A stretch of 64,000 nucleotides of DNA. Origin: Brevundimonas sp. UBA6550. GTDB lineage: Bacteria; Pseudomonadota; Alphaproteobacteria; Caulobacterales; Caulobacteraceae. The notes beneath the pieces are model-generated. The model was not told the origin of the DNA. It searched no databases and was given only the letters and a program-made list of their open reading frames with translations. The stretch's first letter is position 1. Each line of letters starts with the position of its first letter. The position numbers and the translations under genes were made by a program. This document shows, one piece after another, positions 8,186 to 16,398 of the stretch. Location of the stretch: assembly GCF_002434505.1 (NCBI RefSeq), contig NZ_DJKE01000010.1:34646-98645 (forward strand), written 5' to 3'.

Positions 8186-9313
8186 GTGTCCGACCGCCTG
8201 AAAACCTTTATCCGCCAGCGCGCGGCCGAGCTGGGCTTCGATGTCTGCCGGTTCGCCTCGGCGGCCGACGCCTGGCCGGCGGGCGAGCGGCTGCGGCGTT
8301 TCGTGGACGAAGGCCGGCATGGCGACATGGAATGGATGGAGACGACGCTGGACCGCCGCCAGCACCCCACCGCCATGTGGAACGAGGCGAAGACCGCCAT
8401 CGTCCTGGGCATGAACTACGGCCCCGAGGAGAACCCGCTCGACCAGCTGGCCGACCGCTCGGCCGGATACATCTCGGTCTATGCGCGCGGCGACGACTAT
8501 CACGAGGTCATCAAGGGTCGGCTGAAACAGCTGGCGGGTCAGATCGCGGCTCGCAACGGCGCCGACATCAAGGTCTTCGTCGACACCGCCCCCCTGATGG
8601 AGAAACCCCTGGCCCAGCGCGCCGGCCTGGGCTGGCAGGGCAAACACACCAATCTGCTCAGCCGCACCCACGGCAACTGGCTGTTTTTGGGCACCATACT
8701 GACCGCCGCCGAGATCGAGCCGGACGCGGCCGAGACCGAGCACTGCGGCCGCTGCACCGCCTGTTTGGACGCCTGTCCGACGAACGCCTTTCTCGCCCCG
8801 TTCCAGCTCGACGCCCGGCGCTGCCTGTCCTACCTGACCATCGAGTTCGCCGGTCCCTGGCCGGTCGAGTTCCGCACCCTGACCGGATCGCGCATCTATG
8901 GCTGCGACGACTGTCTGGCGGTCTGCCCGTGGAACAAGTTCGCGCAAGAGGCCCGCGAGATCCGGCTCTTGCCGCGCGAGGCGTTCGAAAGCCCCCGCCT
9001 GCACGACCTTCTGGCGCTGGACGACGCCGCCTTCCGCGCCCTGTTCACCAAGAGCCCGGTCAAGCGGATCGGCCGCGACCGCTTCCTGCGGAACGTTCTC
9101 TACGCCGTCGGCAACGCGGGCGACGCGACCCTGATCGAACCGACAAAGGCGCTGCTGGCCGACCCTTCGCCCCTGGTGCGTGGCGCAGCGGTATGGGCTT
9201 TGTCGCGACTGGCGTCAGTCGACGTGTTCGCGGCCCTGGCGGAGGCGACGACGGAGGCCGATCCCCAGGTCCTGGCCGAATGGCGACGGTCCCAAACCGC
9301 CCAACCCGCATAA
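8186..9313 (+). CDS. queG: Epoxyqueuosine reductase
   Basis: Cobalamin- and [4Fe-4S]-dependent enzyme that makes the last step of queuosine synthesis on tRNA. The 375 residues match QueG length. Two ferredoxin-type clusters are visible: CGRCTACLDACPTNAF and CDDCLAVCPWNKF. The cobalamin-binding N-terminal half has LAQRAGLGWQGKHTNLLS, and a C-terminal HEAT-like region (PSPLVRGAAVWALSRL) follows. I start at GTG 8186 (VSDRLKTFIRQ); the frame upstream is the repeat. Being B12-dependent, it gives the cell a need for corrinoid, relevant to the receptor/chelatase locus at 32.8 kb. Confidence 0.94.
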   Translation: MSDRLKTFIRQRAAELGFDVCRFASAADAWPAGERLRRFVDEGRHGDMEWMETTLDRRQHPTAMWNEAKTAIVLGMNYGPEENPLDQLADRSAGYISVYARGDDYHEVIKGRLKQLAGQIAARNGADIKVFVDTAPLMEKPLAQRAGLGWQGKHTNLLSRTHGNWLFLGTILTAAEIEPDAAETEHCGRCTACLDACPTNAFLAPFQLDARRCLSYLTIEFAGPWPVEFRTLTGSRIYGCDDCLAVCPWNKFAQEAREIRLLPREAFESPRLHDLLALDDAAFRALFTKSPVKRIGRDRFLRNVLYAVGNAGDATLIEPTKALLADPSPLVRGAAVWALSRLASVDVFAALAEATTEADPQVLAEWRRSQTAQPA

Positions 9314-9458
9314 TCGCCGCGATAGACCACAACGATTTCAGAGACCTAGAGACAACCAGCGACCGCTACCCCACCGCCCTCGCACGCTGAGCTAAACTGC
9401 CCGCCTGGTCTTTGACATTCGCCGCAGAGCTGCAAGCCACTCGCAAAAATCTGCACGA

Positions 9459-9493
9459 AAGTGCACTCAAAAAAACTGCAGTGCACTTTTCCG
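9459..9493 (+). terminator. Likely rho-independent terminator after queG
   Basis: Perfect 10-bp arms AAAGTGCACT (9459-9468) and AGTGCACTTT (9481-9490) with a 12-nt A-rich loop, then TTCC. It lies 145 bp after the queG stop. The inner GTGCAC is self-complementary, so alternative pairings exist, and the short T run makes it a moderate candidate. Confidence 0.5.
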
Positions 9494-9636
9494 TCTCCTC
9501 CCCACTTATGGGGAGGGGGACCGCGTAGCGGTGGAGGGGCTCTTGACGTCCCACAGGCGCTTGCGATGCGGCACAGAACACCTCCGTCTCTCCGCTTCGC
9601 TCCGAGCCACCTCCCCGCTTCGCAGGGAGGAGACGG
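9491..9636. repeat. Palindromic repeat, copy B (CCTCCCC family)
   Basis: Second copy of the element at 8019-8166, with the shared blocks GTCTCCTCCCCAC, GGGGAGGGGGACCGCG, AGCGGTGGAGGGGCTCTT and CACCTCCCCGCTTCGCAGGG then AGGAGAC. The central part differs. It sits between queG and the convergent FKBP gene, 6 bp from the FKBP stop codon. The two copies flank queG in the same orientation. Confidence 0.85.
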
Positions 9637-9642
9637 CAGCCG

Positions 9643-10158
9643 TCACCCCATCGCCGTGCCTGCACCCGATCCGCCGCCCGGCACCTTGGCCACGTCCAGC
9701 AGCTTCAGTCGGAAGATCAGCACGGAGTTGGCCGGAATCTTGGGGTTGCCCTGTTCGCCATAGCCCAGCTCGGGCGGCACATAGAGCAGCCATTCGTCGC
9801 CCACGCGCATCTTCTGCAGCGCCTCGGTCCAGCCCTTGACCACTTCCTCGGGCGTGAACACCGCCGGCGCCCCGCGCGCGAACGAGCTGTCGAACACGGT
9901 GTTGTCGACCAGCTTGCCTTCGTAATCGACCTTGACCAGGTCGTTGCGGTCCGGGCTGACGCCGCCGGCCGGACCGGACTGGACCACCTTGTACTGCAGG
10001 CCGCTGGGCAGGGTCTGGACGCCCTCTTCCTTGGCGTTCTTGTCCATGAAGGCGGCCGCCTCGGCCTTGCCCGCGTTCGGATCGACCGGCTCGGCCTGGC
10101 CGCAGCCCGCCAGCATCACCGCAGCAAGCAGCGCCGCCCTACCCCATCCGAAGTTCAT
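9643..10158 (-). CDS. FKBP-type peptidyl-prolyl isomerase lipoprotein
   Basis: Periplasmic or membrane-anchored proline isomerase, 171 residues. The signal peptide ends in the lipobox LAGC, so it should be a lipoprotein. A short N-terminal helix with a MDKNAKEEGV segment precedes one FKBP domain with VDYEGKLVDNTVFDSS, VVKGWTEALQKMRVGDEW and PPELGYGEQG, all standard active-site stretches. A Gly-rich tail follows. The first 20 bp overlap the 3' end of the threonine dehydratase gene, so the two are probably translated from one message. Confidence 0.9.
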   Translation of the reverse strand: MNFGWGRAALLAAVMLAGCGQAEPVDPNAGKAEAAAFMDKNAKEEGVQTLPSGLQYKVVQSGPAGGVSPDRNDLVKVDYEGKLVDNTVFDSSFARGAPAVFTPEEVVKGWTEALQKMRVGDEWLLYVPPELGYGEQGNPKIPANSVLIFRLKLLDVAKVPGGGSGAGTAMG

Positions 10159-11341
10159 AGCCGCGTTCCTTCAAGGCTTCGCCGATCTCGTCGGCGTGGG
10201 CGCTATCGCGCGTTTCGACCATGATGTCGAACTCGGCCCCCTTGGCCGGCACGTCCAGCGCCAGACGGTTGTGGACCACGTCGATGATGTTGCCGCCCAG
10301 GCCCCCGATCACCGCCGCCATGGCCGACAGCATCCCCGGCCGGTCGTCGCCCAGGATCCGGTAAACCAGCAATCTCCGTTCACGGACCATCTCGCGGTTC
10401 AGCACCACGGCCAGCATCCGCGCGTCGATGTTTCCCCCTGTCAGCTCGATCCCAACCTTCATGCCCTTGAAGGCCTCGGGGTTGGCCAGCATGGCGGCCA
10501 GACCGCCCGCGCCCGCCCCCTCGCACACCGTCTTCTCCATCGTCGCCATATAGGAGACGCCACGTTCGAAATCCGCCTCCTCGCAGACGAAGACCTCGTC
10601 GATCAGGGCGTTGGCCAGGCCGAAGGGGATGTCGCCCACGGCCTTGATGGCGATGCCCTCGGCGATGGTCTGGCCGGTGCAGACCGGCGGCAGACCGGCC
10701 CGTTTGGCGGTGAAGGACGGATAGCGGGCCGCCTCGACCCCGAACACCTTGATCCCCGGCTTCATCGCCTTGGCCGCGATGGCCGTGCCCGCGATCAGGC
10801 CGCCGCCGCCGATCGGCACGATCAGGGCGTCGACCTCTGGCGCATCCTCCAGGAACTCGATGCCGCAGACGCCCTGACCCGCCACGATGCCTTCGTCGTC
10901 GAAGGCCGAGACGAAGACATAGCCCTTTTCGGTCTCCAGCCGCTTGGCTTCCTCGGTCGAGCCGGTGAAGTCCAGGCCGTGGATCACCACCGTCGCCCCG
11001 TGCGAGCGGGTGCCGTTGATCTTGGCGAAGGGGGTGCCCTCGGGCATGACGATGGTCACCGGAACCCCCAGCCGTCCGCCGTGATAGGCCAGGGCCTGGG
11101 CGTGGTTGCCGGCGCTGGCCGCAACCACGCCGCGCCTGCGCTCGTCCGGGGTCAGCAGCAGCAGGCGGTTCAGCGCCCCGCGCTCCTTGAAACTGCCGGT
11201 GAAGTGCAGATTGTCGAACTTGACCCAGACCTCGGCCCCGGTCAGCTGCGACAGGCGGCGGGAATAGCGGGTCGGGGTGTGGTCGACCTGACCCGCGATG
11301 CGGGCGCGGGCGGCTTGGATGTCGGCGAAGGTGACGGTCAT
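10139..11341 (-). CDS. ilvA: Threonine ammonia-lyase with ACT domain
   Basis: PLP enzyme that deaminates threonine to 2-oxobutyrate for isoleucine synthesis. The 400 residues hold a fold-type II catalytic domain with the PLP lysine in FTGSFKERGA, the phosphate loop PIGGGGLIAG, and a single C-terminal ACT domain (VYRILGDDRPGMLSAMAAVI). The short single-ACT form resembles TdcB-ACT/IlvA of alphaproteobacteria rather than the long two-ACT-like E. coli IlvA. ATG 11341 (MTVTFADIQAAR) is the conserved start. The FKBP lipoprotein gene overlaps its end by 20 bp. Confidence 0.92.
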   Translation of the reverse strand: MTVTFADIQAARARIAGQVDHTPTRYSRRLSQLTGAEVWVKFDNLHFTGSFKERGALNRLLLLTPDERRRGVVAASAGNHAQALAYHGGRLGVPVTIVMPEGTPFAKINGTRSHGATVVIHGLDFTGSTEEAKRLETEKGYVFVSAFDDEGIVAGQGVCGIEFLEDAPEVDALIVPIGGGGLIAGTAIAAKAMKPGIKVFGVEAARYPSFTAKRAGLPPVCTGQTIAEGIAIKAVGDIPFGLANALIDEVFVCEEADFERGVSYMATMEKTVCEGAGAGGLAAMLANPEAFKGMKVGIELTGGNIDARMLAVVLNREMVRERRLLVYRILGDDRPGMLSAMAAVIGGLGGNIIDVVHNRLALDVPAKGAEFDIMVETRDSAHADEIGEALKERGYELRMG

Positions 11342-11473
11342 GCGGCCTGTTTCGCGCGTTGTCGCGCGCCGGTCCAGAGCCGGGGCATCTTGACCGTGGA
11401 TGTCGCCCCTTGGGTCGTGCGATAGTGGCGCGGGTCGTTCCCCCGCGACCCGTCGCTTTCGGAGGAAAAGCCC

Positions 11474-11989
11474 ATGTCCCGCCGTCTCACCGTCGCCGCG
11501 ACCGCCGTTGCAGGTCTGGCCCTGACCGCGCTCGCCGCCTGCGCCCCCACCGTCGGCGGCGGCCTGCCCGGCGCCGGTCCCGCCGCCTTCGCCGAATCGG
11601 ACTTCGCCTGGTCCCAGGCCCCGGGCCGCAACGCCATCCAGGGCCAGATCGCCTTCGCCCAGGACGGCAAGGCCTTCGCCTGCGTCGGCAATGTGGGCCT
11701 GACGCCCGACACCCCCTACACCCGCGCCCGCTTCCGCACCCTGTATGGCTCGACCGAGCGCGCCGCCGTGCCGGCCGCCGTGGTCCGCGCCCGCACCGTG
11801 GCCGACGCCAACGCCAACTACGTCACCTATGTCCGCGACACCCAGTGCCGGGCCGGCCGGTTCCAGTTCGACGGCCTGCCGGACGGCGGCTGGTTCGTGA
11901 TCGCGCCGGTCAAGGCCGACGGCGACCCCATCGTCCTGATGCGCCATGTCCAGACGCGCGGCGGACGGGTGGTGTCCCTGACGCTGTGA
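11474..11989 (+). CDS. Lipoprotein of unknown function
   Basis: A 171-residue exported protein. The signal peptide (VAATAVAGLALTALAAC) ends in the lipobox LAAC, so an acylated lipoprotein is expected. The mature part has three further Cys residues and the stretches FRFDG-like FQFDGLPDGGWFVIAPV, which recall a carboxypeptidase-regulatory/SpaA-type beta sandwich, though the match is weak. GGAGGAAAAGCCC precedes the ATG as a good ribosome binding site. I do not recognise the family. It faces away from threonine dehydratase. Confidence 0.75.
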   Translation: MSRRLTVAATAVAGLALTALAACAPTVGGGLPGAGPAAFAESDFAWSQAPGRNAIQGQIAFAQDGKAFACVGNVGLTPDTPYTRARFRTLYGSTERAAVPAAVVRARTVADANANYVTYVRDTQCRAGRFQFDGLPDGGWFVIAPVKADGDPIVLMRHVQTRGGRVVSLTL

Positions 11990-12104
11990 TCCCGTCGCCC
12001 CGTGTCACGAAGATGCGACCCCGGTAACGCGGGTCGCCATCTTCTGGCCGCGAGCGCCCCGGAGGGGTTAGGGCTTCTGTGTGCCAGTCGGGGGAGCGTC
12101 TTCT

Positions 12105-12299
12105 TTGTCCCAACACAACATCATCGGCTCCGAGGCCTTTACGCGCGGACCGTCGGTCATCATCCGCAAATACAAGTCCGGCGGGATGCGCCGCCGCCGC
12201 GCCAAGACGGTGGCCACCTTCATCGCCGGGGCCGCCGCCATGCTGACGGCCGGGCTGATCGCCGCGGCCGCCATCTACGGCCCCGCCCTGGCGAGCTGA
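12105..12299 (+). CDS. Small single-helix membrane protein
   Basis: A 64-residue protein: about 30 polar residues with a basic patch (GMRRRRAK), then one hydrophobic segment (FIAGAAAMLTAGLIAAAAI) near the C-terminus. The topology suggests an inner-membrane protein with its N-terminus inside. I prefer the TTG at 12105, which has GGGGGAG about 8 bp upstream; a GTG at 12081 would add eight residues. No family recognised, and the gene is short enough that expression is uncertain. Confidence 0.5.
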   Translation: MSQHNIIGSEAFTRGPSVIIRKYKSGGMRRRRAKTVATFIAGAAAMLTAGLIAAAAIYGPALAS

Positions 12300-12309
12300 G
12301 ACTAAGGCG

Positions 12310-12843
12310 TCAGGCCAGCCAGACCATCATCCGCGTATCCGCCTCGGCCGCCCGCGCCCGGCTCCAGGCGCGGCGCGTCTCGCCGGTATAAAGGAAGCCG
12401 GCCTTTTCCAGCACCCGGCCCGAGGCGGGGTTGTCGGCGAAATGGCCGGCGACCAGCGCCCGGCGCTTCCACTTGCGGCTGGCCCAGACCAGGGCGGCGT
12501 CCAGCGCCTCGGTGGCGAAGCCCCGGCCCCAATACTCCCGCCCGATCCAGTAGCCGGTCTCAGGCACCCGATCCTCGCCCTCGAACAGGCCGATCACGCC
12601 GATGGGTCCGGCGTCCTCGTGATCGATGACGAAGGTGTTGGCCCGCGCCGGATCCTGGGATGCGACCTGCAGCACGAAGTCGTCGGCGTCGCGAACCCGG
12701 AACGGGTGCGGCATCCGCTTGGTCATGCGCGCGATGTCCAGATCGTTGGCCAGGACGGCGATGCGCGGCGCATCCTGGGGCGCGGGCGCACGCAGCACCA
12801 GACGCCGCGTCTCGACGACGGGGGAGGTTTCAATGACGCACAT
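12310..12843 (-). CDS. GNAT-family N-acetyltransferase (RimJ/RimL-like)
   Basis: A 177-residue acetyltransferase. It begins MCVIETSPVVETRRLVLRAP, the typical RimJ/RimL opening, has the acetyl-CoA loop region GYWIGREYWGRGFATEALDA (the Q/RxxGxG/A loop being YWGRGFA), and ends with NPASGRVLEKAGFLYTGETR. The substrate may be a protein N-terminus, an amino group or a small molecule; sequence does not decide. ATG 12843 is chosen since the upstream open frame has no conserved sequence. It is downstream of rpmA on the same strand, beyond a hairpin. Confidence 0.85.
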   Translation of the reverse strand: MCVIETSPVVETRRLVLRAPAPQDAPRIAVLANDLDIARMTKRMPHPFRVRDADDFVLQVASQDPARANTFVIDHEDAGPIGVIGLFEGEDRVPETGYWIGREYWGRGFATEALDAALVWASRKWKRRALVAGHFADNPASGRVLEKAGFLYTGETRRAWSRARAAEADTRMMVWLA

Positions 12844-12907
12844 GGCGATCGCCTCATTCTCTCGACCATCTCCTTGAAGGGCTCGGACGGTCTTCGAGGC
12901 GGGGAAC

Positions 12908-12939
12908 GCAAACGGGGAGCCTGGTGATCCAGACTCCCC
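12908..12939 (-). terminator. Hairpin terminator after rpmA
   Basis: On the minus strand GGGGAGTCTGG (12939-12929) pairs with CCAGGCTCCCC (12924-12914) with one G-U pair around the loop ATCA, followed by GTTTGCG. It lies 70 bp after rpmA and ahead of the acetyltransferase gene. The stem is strong but the T tract is short. Confidence 0.55.
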
Positions 12940-13009
12940 GCGGAATATTTCCCTGGTCCGGATCGGCTGCTGTCGTAAGCAACGCGATCCGGTGAAATCC
13001 CAGCTCGCG

Positions 13010-13297
13010 TTACTCGGCGGCCATCGCCACTTGGGCGTCGTCATTGGCCGCGAGAATCGACACGTAACAACGGCCGCCACGTTTGGTCGTGAACTTCACC
13101 GCGCCCTGGGTCAGGGCGAAGAGGGTGTGGTCGCGGCCCATGCCGATGTTCTCACCCGGGTGGAAGGTGGTGCCGCGCTGACGCACGATGATGTTGCCGG
13201 CCAGCACGCGCTCGCCGCCGAACTTCTTCACGCCGAGACGCTTCGACTGGGAGTCGCGACCGTTGCGCGACGAACCACCGGATTTCTTGTGAGCCAT
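13010..13297 (-). CDS. rpmA: 50S ribosomal protein L27
   Basis: 95 residues, normal for L27. The N-terminal [20 protein letters not shown] reaches the peptidyl-transferase centre; [15 protein letters not shown] is the conserved middle. It follows rplU, the standard pair. The C-terminal tail VAMAAE is slightly longer than in E. coli. Confidence 0.97.
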   Translation of the reverse strand: MAHKKSGGSSRNGRDSQSKRLGVKKFGGERVLAGNIIVRQRGTTFHPGENIGMGRDHTLFALTQGAVKFTTKRGGRCYVSILAANDDAQVAMAAE

Positions 13298-13395
13298 CTT
13301 GCCGCTCCGTACTTTCTTGGTGCGCTACCGGCCGTTCGGCCTACTTGAGCGCGTCCGCAACTTAGGTCTGGCGCCGTGAAGCGCCGGTGAATGTC

Positions 13396-13950
13396 TTAGG
13401 CTTCGTCGCCGGCGGCTTCAGCCTTGGGCGCGGCCTTCTTCTTGGCCGGGGCCTTCTTGGCGGGAGCCGAGCTCTCGACCACGACGCCCTTGACCTCGGC
13501 GCCGTCCACGTCGGTCACGACCGTCTCGGTCGAACCCAGCGACGACGTCGCACCGCGCGTGGCCAGGTTGCGGGCCCGCAGGTTGATCTCGGCCTTGGTG
13601 GTCAGATCGACCGTGCCGTCCCACTTGGCGGTCTCGCCGGCGCCTTCGATGCCGGTGATGCGCAGGACCGATTCCATCTGGCGGTGGCCGTTGGTGCGGC
13701 GATAGCCCTGACGGCGGGTCTTCTTGAAGATCTTGATCTTCTCGCCCTTGCGGGTCTCGACCAGGGTCGCGCCGACGAAGGCGCCGTCGATCAGCGGGGC
13801 GCCCAGGGTCACGCCCTTGTCGCCGCCCAGCATCAGGACGCTGTCGAACTTCAGCTCAGCGCCGGCGTCGCCGTCGAGCTTTTCGACGACGATGGTGTCG
13901 CCCGGTTGGACCCGGTACTGCTTGCCGCCGGTCTTGATCACCGCGTACAT
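13396..13950 (-). CDS. rplU: 50S ribosomal protein L21 with extended C-terminus
   Basis: Binds 23S rRNA in the large subunit. The first 105 residues are standard L21: MYAVIKTGGKQYRVQPGDTI and KKTRRQGYRRTNGHRQM. Beyond that is an extension of about 80 residues ending in a Lys/Ala-rich tail (APAKKAPAKKKAAPKAEA). Such extensions are common in Caulobacterales L21 and are probably disordered RNA-contacting tails. rpmA is 98 bp downstream. The region upstream (13951-14050) is the likely promoter area, with an A-rich stretch at the ribosome binding site. Confidence 0.96.
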   Translation of the reverse strand: MYAVIKTGGKQYRVQPGDTIVVEKLDGDAGAELKFDSVLMLGGDKGVTLGAPLIDGAFVGATLVETRKGEKIKIFKKTRRQGYRRTNGHRQMESVLRITGIEGAGETAKWDGTVDLTTKAEINLRARNLATRGATSSLGSTETVVTDVDGAEVKGVVVESSAPAKKAPAKKKAAPKAEAAGDEA

Positions 13951-14127
13951 GTTGAAGCCTCAGCGCAAACGCAAAAAAAGATACGCCCCCCGGAGATACC
14001 CCCGGCGGCGAAGAGCGGCGACATATACGGAAGGGCGTTCGAGAGTCAACGCCGAACCCGGCGGAAATTCAGCCCCGCCCGGATTATCCCTCGTCGTCGC
14101 GGCCCGATGTCCCCAGTCCCGCCGCCC

Positions 14128-14661
14128 TCAGTCCAGCGCGCAAACGTCGGGCAGGCCGCGCAGGGCGCCGGCGTGGTCCAGGCCATAGCCGACCAGGAAG
14201 CGGTTGGGGGCCTCCCAGCCGACGAAGTCGGGTTCGGGCGCGCGCGGCTTGGGCCAGGGCTTCCTTGCGAAGACGCAGGTCAGCACCTCGGACGCCCCGC
14301 CCTCCCTGGCGATGCGGACCGCCTCGGCCAGCGACAGGCCGGTGTCGAACACGTCGTCCAGTATAAGGACGCGCCGGCCCGCGATGGGGCGCTGGAACGG
14401 GGCGTAGACGTCGATCTTGCCCCGGCTGGACTGTTCGTCGCCATAGGAGGCCAGCCACAGGGCGTCGAAGCGGACGTTCCTGCCGACGCGGGCCAGGGCG
14501 CGTGTCAGGTCGGCGGCGAACCACAGGCCGCCGGTCAGCAGAACGGCCGCGACCGTCTCGTCGTCGATCACGGGCGCGATGCGCTGGGCCAGTTCGGCGA
14601 CGATGCGGGCGACATCGGCCTCGGGCAGAAGGACGGTCGGCGTCGGGGAGGGATCAGCCAT
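14128..14661 (-). CDS. hpt: Hypoxanthine-type phosphoribosyltransferase
   Basis: Purine salvage enzyme that converts hypoxanthine/guanine and PRPP to IMP/GMP. 177 residues, type I PRTase fold, with the PRPP-binding motif VLILDDVFDTGLSLAEA and the early loop LLTGGLWFAADLTRAL where Hpt has LLKGS; the flexible loop is SYGDEQSSRGK. The substitution of the usual KGS by TGGL is notable, so xanthine or another base is possible. Start ATG 14661 overlaps the 3' end of the zinc-ribbon gene by 8 bp, suggesting coupled translation. Confidence 0.8.
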   Translation of the reverse strand: MADPSPTPTVLLPEADVARIVAELAQRIAPVIDDETVAAVLLTGGLWFAADLTRALARVGRNVRFDALWLASYGDEQSSRGKIDVYAPFQRPIAGRRVLILDDVFDTGLSLAEAVRIAREGGASEVLTCVFARKPWPKPRAPEPDFVGWEAPNRFLVGYGLDHAGALRGLPDVCALD

Positions 14662-15607
14662 GATGCGAGGCCGATACCGCCTGGCCATGGGACTTGTCCA
14701 CCGCCGGCGTGTCCGCGGCCGCGCCGGCCGGGCGCGCCTCGACCGGGGCAGCGTGCGGCGTATCGGCGCCGGGCGCGGTCGCCGAGCGCAGACCGTGCGA
14801 GGCGGCGGCCTCGCCCGCCGGGGCGCCGGAAGGCGGGGCCGGCCGGATCGCGGGGGCCGGGCCGTGATCGACGGACGGCTTGGCGGGCGCGGGCGGCGCC
14901 GGGGCGAAGTCCACGCCGATGCCTGCGCCGTGTCCGCCCGGATCGGGGATCAGGGCGGCGAACCCCTGGACCTTGCCCGGCAGGACCGGCGGCCCGTCCA
15001 TCTTGACGATCTTGGAGCCGACCTCGGCGCCCTGGGCGTCCAGCAGGGCGACGCGAATCGGGGGCGCCACGATCTCGGCGTCGCGCACGTTGCGCACCGC
15101 GCCGGACACCAGGACCATGCCCGGCCGGTTCGGGGCCGACTTGGCGGTCAGTGCCTCGAAGTCCAGCCCCACCACGTTCACCGGGGCGCCGATCATCGCA
15201 TAGGCCGAGGCCGCGCGGGGGAAGGCCTGGACGATCTGGACCCGAAACACGAAGGCCGCCGCGATCAGGCCGATGAAGACCGCCGCAAGCCCGGCCCAGA
15301 CCACGCCCTGGGCGGCCGCGCGCCGCAGCTTCTTCTGGCGCTCGGCGCGGGCGCGAAAGGCGCGGGGCAGCTCCGGCGCCGGTGTCTCGGCCAGGCTGCC
15401 CGCCTCGGGCTCCGGCTCGGGAGACGACGCAGGGGCCACGGGCGCAGAGGGGGCGGCTTCGGGCGTCAGGGTCAGTTCCAGCGGTTCGTCGGGGGTCGCG
15501 CGCCACACCTCGCCGCACGACTGGCAGCGCACCTTGCGACCTTCCGGCCCCACGGCGTCGTCGCGAATGAAATAGCTGGTGGCGCAGGCCGGGCAGGTCA
15601 GTATCAT
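14654..15607 (-). CDS. MJ0042-type zinc-ribbon membrane protein
   Basis: A 317-residue protein. The N-terminus is a zinc ribbon of the MJ0042 type (CPACATSYFIRDDAVG then CQSCGEVW). A Pro/Glu-rich linker leads to one transmembrane helix near 100-125 (WAGLAAVFIGLIAAAFVF). Next comes a DUF3426-like extracytoplasmic domain (LVSGAVRNVRDAEIVAPPIR, VLPGKVQGFAALIPDP), and finally a long Pro/Ala/His-rich low-complexity tail. Such proteins often stand beside ftsE, as here (divergent, 74 bp). Function is unknown; a membrane-associated sensor or assembly factor is plausible. Confidence 0.82.
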   Translation of the reverse strand: MILTCPACATSYFIRDDAVGPEGRKVRCQSCGEVWRATPDEPLELTLTPEAAPSAPVAPASSPEPEPEAGSLAETPAPELPRAFRARAERQKKLRRAAAQGVVWAGLAAVFIGLIAAAFVFRVQIVQAFPRAASAYAMIGAPVNVVGLDFEALTAKSAPNRPGMVLVSGAVRNVRDAEIVAPPIRVALLDAQGAEVGSKIVKMDGPPVLPGKVQGFAALIPDPGGHGAGIGVDFAPAPPAPAKPSVDHGPAPAIRPAPPSGAPAGEAAASHGLRSATAPGADTPHAAPVEARPAGAAADTPAVDKSHGQAVSASHHG

Positions 15608-15681
15608 GTGGCTGACTGCGAGGCTGTCGCCCCCTCCCGTAAGGCGCGACGTCGCGCCCCTGTTCCTGAACCCGTCATCCC

Positions 15682-16398
15682 ATGCCGTCCGCCGAACCCG
15701 CCCTCATGACCGAGACCATGACCGAGACCGTGCGCCTGTCGGGCGTCGGCTTCGGCTATGCGGGCGCGCCCGACGTGCTGCGGGACGTTAACCTCATTCT
15801 GCCGCGCGGCTCTTTCCACTTTCTTACCGGCCCGTCCGGGGCGGGCAAGTCCTCGCTTCTGCGCCTGCTGACCCTGGCGGACCGTCCGCTGCGGGGCAGT
15901 CTTCGCCTGTTCGGGGCCGATGTCACCCATATCGATCGGCGCGACATCCCCGCCTTTCGTCGGCGCATGGGCGTGGTGTTCCAGGACTTTCGCCTGCTGG
16001 ACCATCTGTCGGCCTTCGACAACGCCGCCCTGCCCTTGCGGCTGGCGGGGGGCGCCGAGGCCGATTACGCCGCCGATGTGGAGGAGATGCTGAAATGGGT
16101 GGGCCTGGGCCGGCGCATGGACGCCCGCCCCCCGGCCCTGTCCGGCGGCGAGAAGCAGCGGCTGGCCATCGCGCGCGCGGTGATCGCCCGGCCCGGCCTG
16201 ATCGTGGCCGACGAGCCGACCGGCAGCGTGGATGCGGTGATGGCCGACAAGCTGCTTCGCCTGTTCCAGTCGCTGAACACACTGGGCGCCACCGTGCTGA
16301 TCGCCAGCCACGATCAGGGGCTGGCCGAACGTTCCGGCGCGCGCGTCCTGCGGCTGGAGGGCGGGCGGCTGCATGAGCCGGGGCGGGGCGCCGCATGA
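15682..16398 (+). CDS. ftsE: Cell-division ATP-binding protein FtsE
   Basis: ATPase of the FtsEX complex, which activates peptidoglycan hydrolases at the septum. 238 residues, with Walker [11 protein letters not shown]-loop [16 protein letters not shown] signature [14 protein letters not shown], Walker [11 protein letters not shown] and H-loop ASHDQ, all intact. The start may be ATG 15682 or the ATG at 15706 ([13 protein letters not shown]), which better matches usual FtsE length. The stop overlaps ftsX (ATGA). Confidence 0.95.
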   Translation: MPSAEPALMTETMTETVRLSGVGFGYAGAPDVLRDVNLILPRGSFHFLTGPSGAGKSSLLRLLTLADRPLRGSLRLFGADVTHIDRRDIPAFRRRMGVVFQDFRLLDHLSAFDNAALPLRLAGGAEADYAADVEEMLKWVGLGRRMDARPPALSGGEKQRLAIARAVIARPGLIVADEPTGSVDAVMADKLLRLFQSLNTLGATVLIASHDQGLAERSGARVLRLEGGRLHEPGRGAA

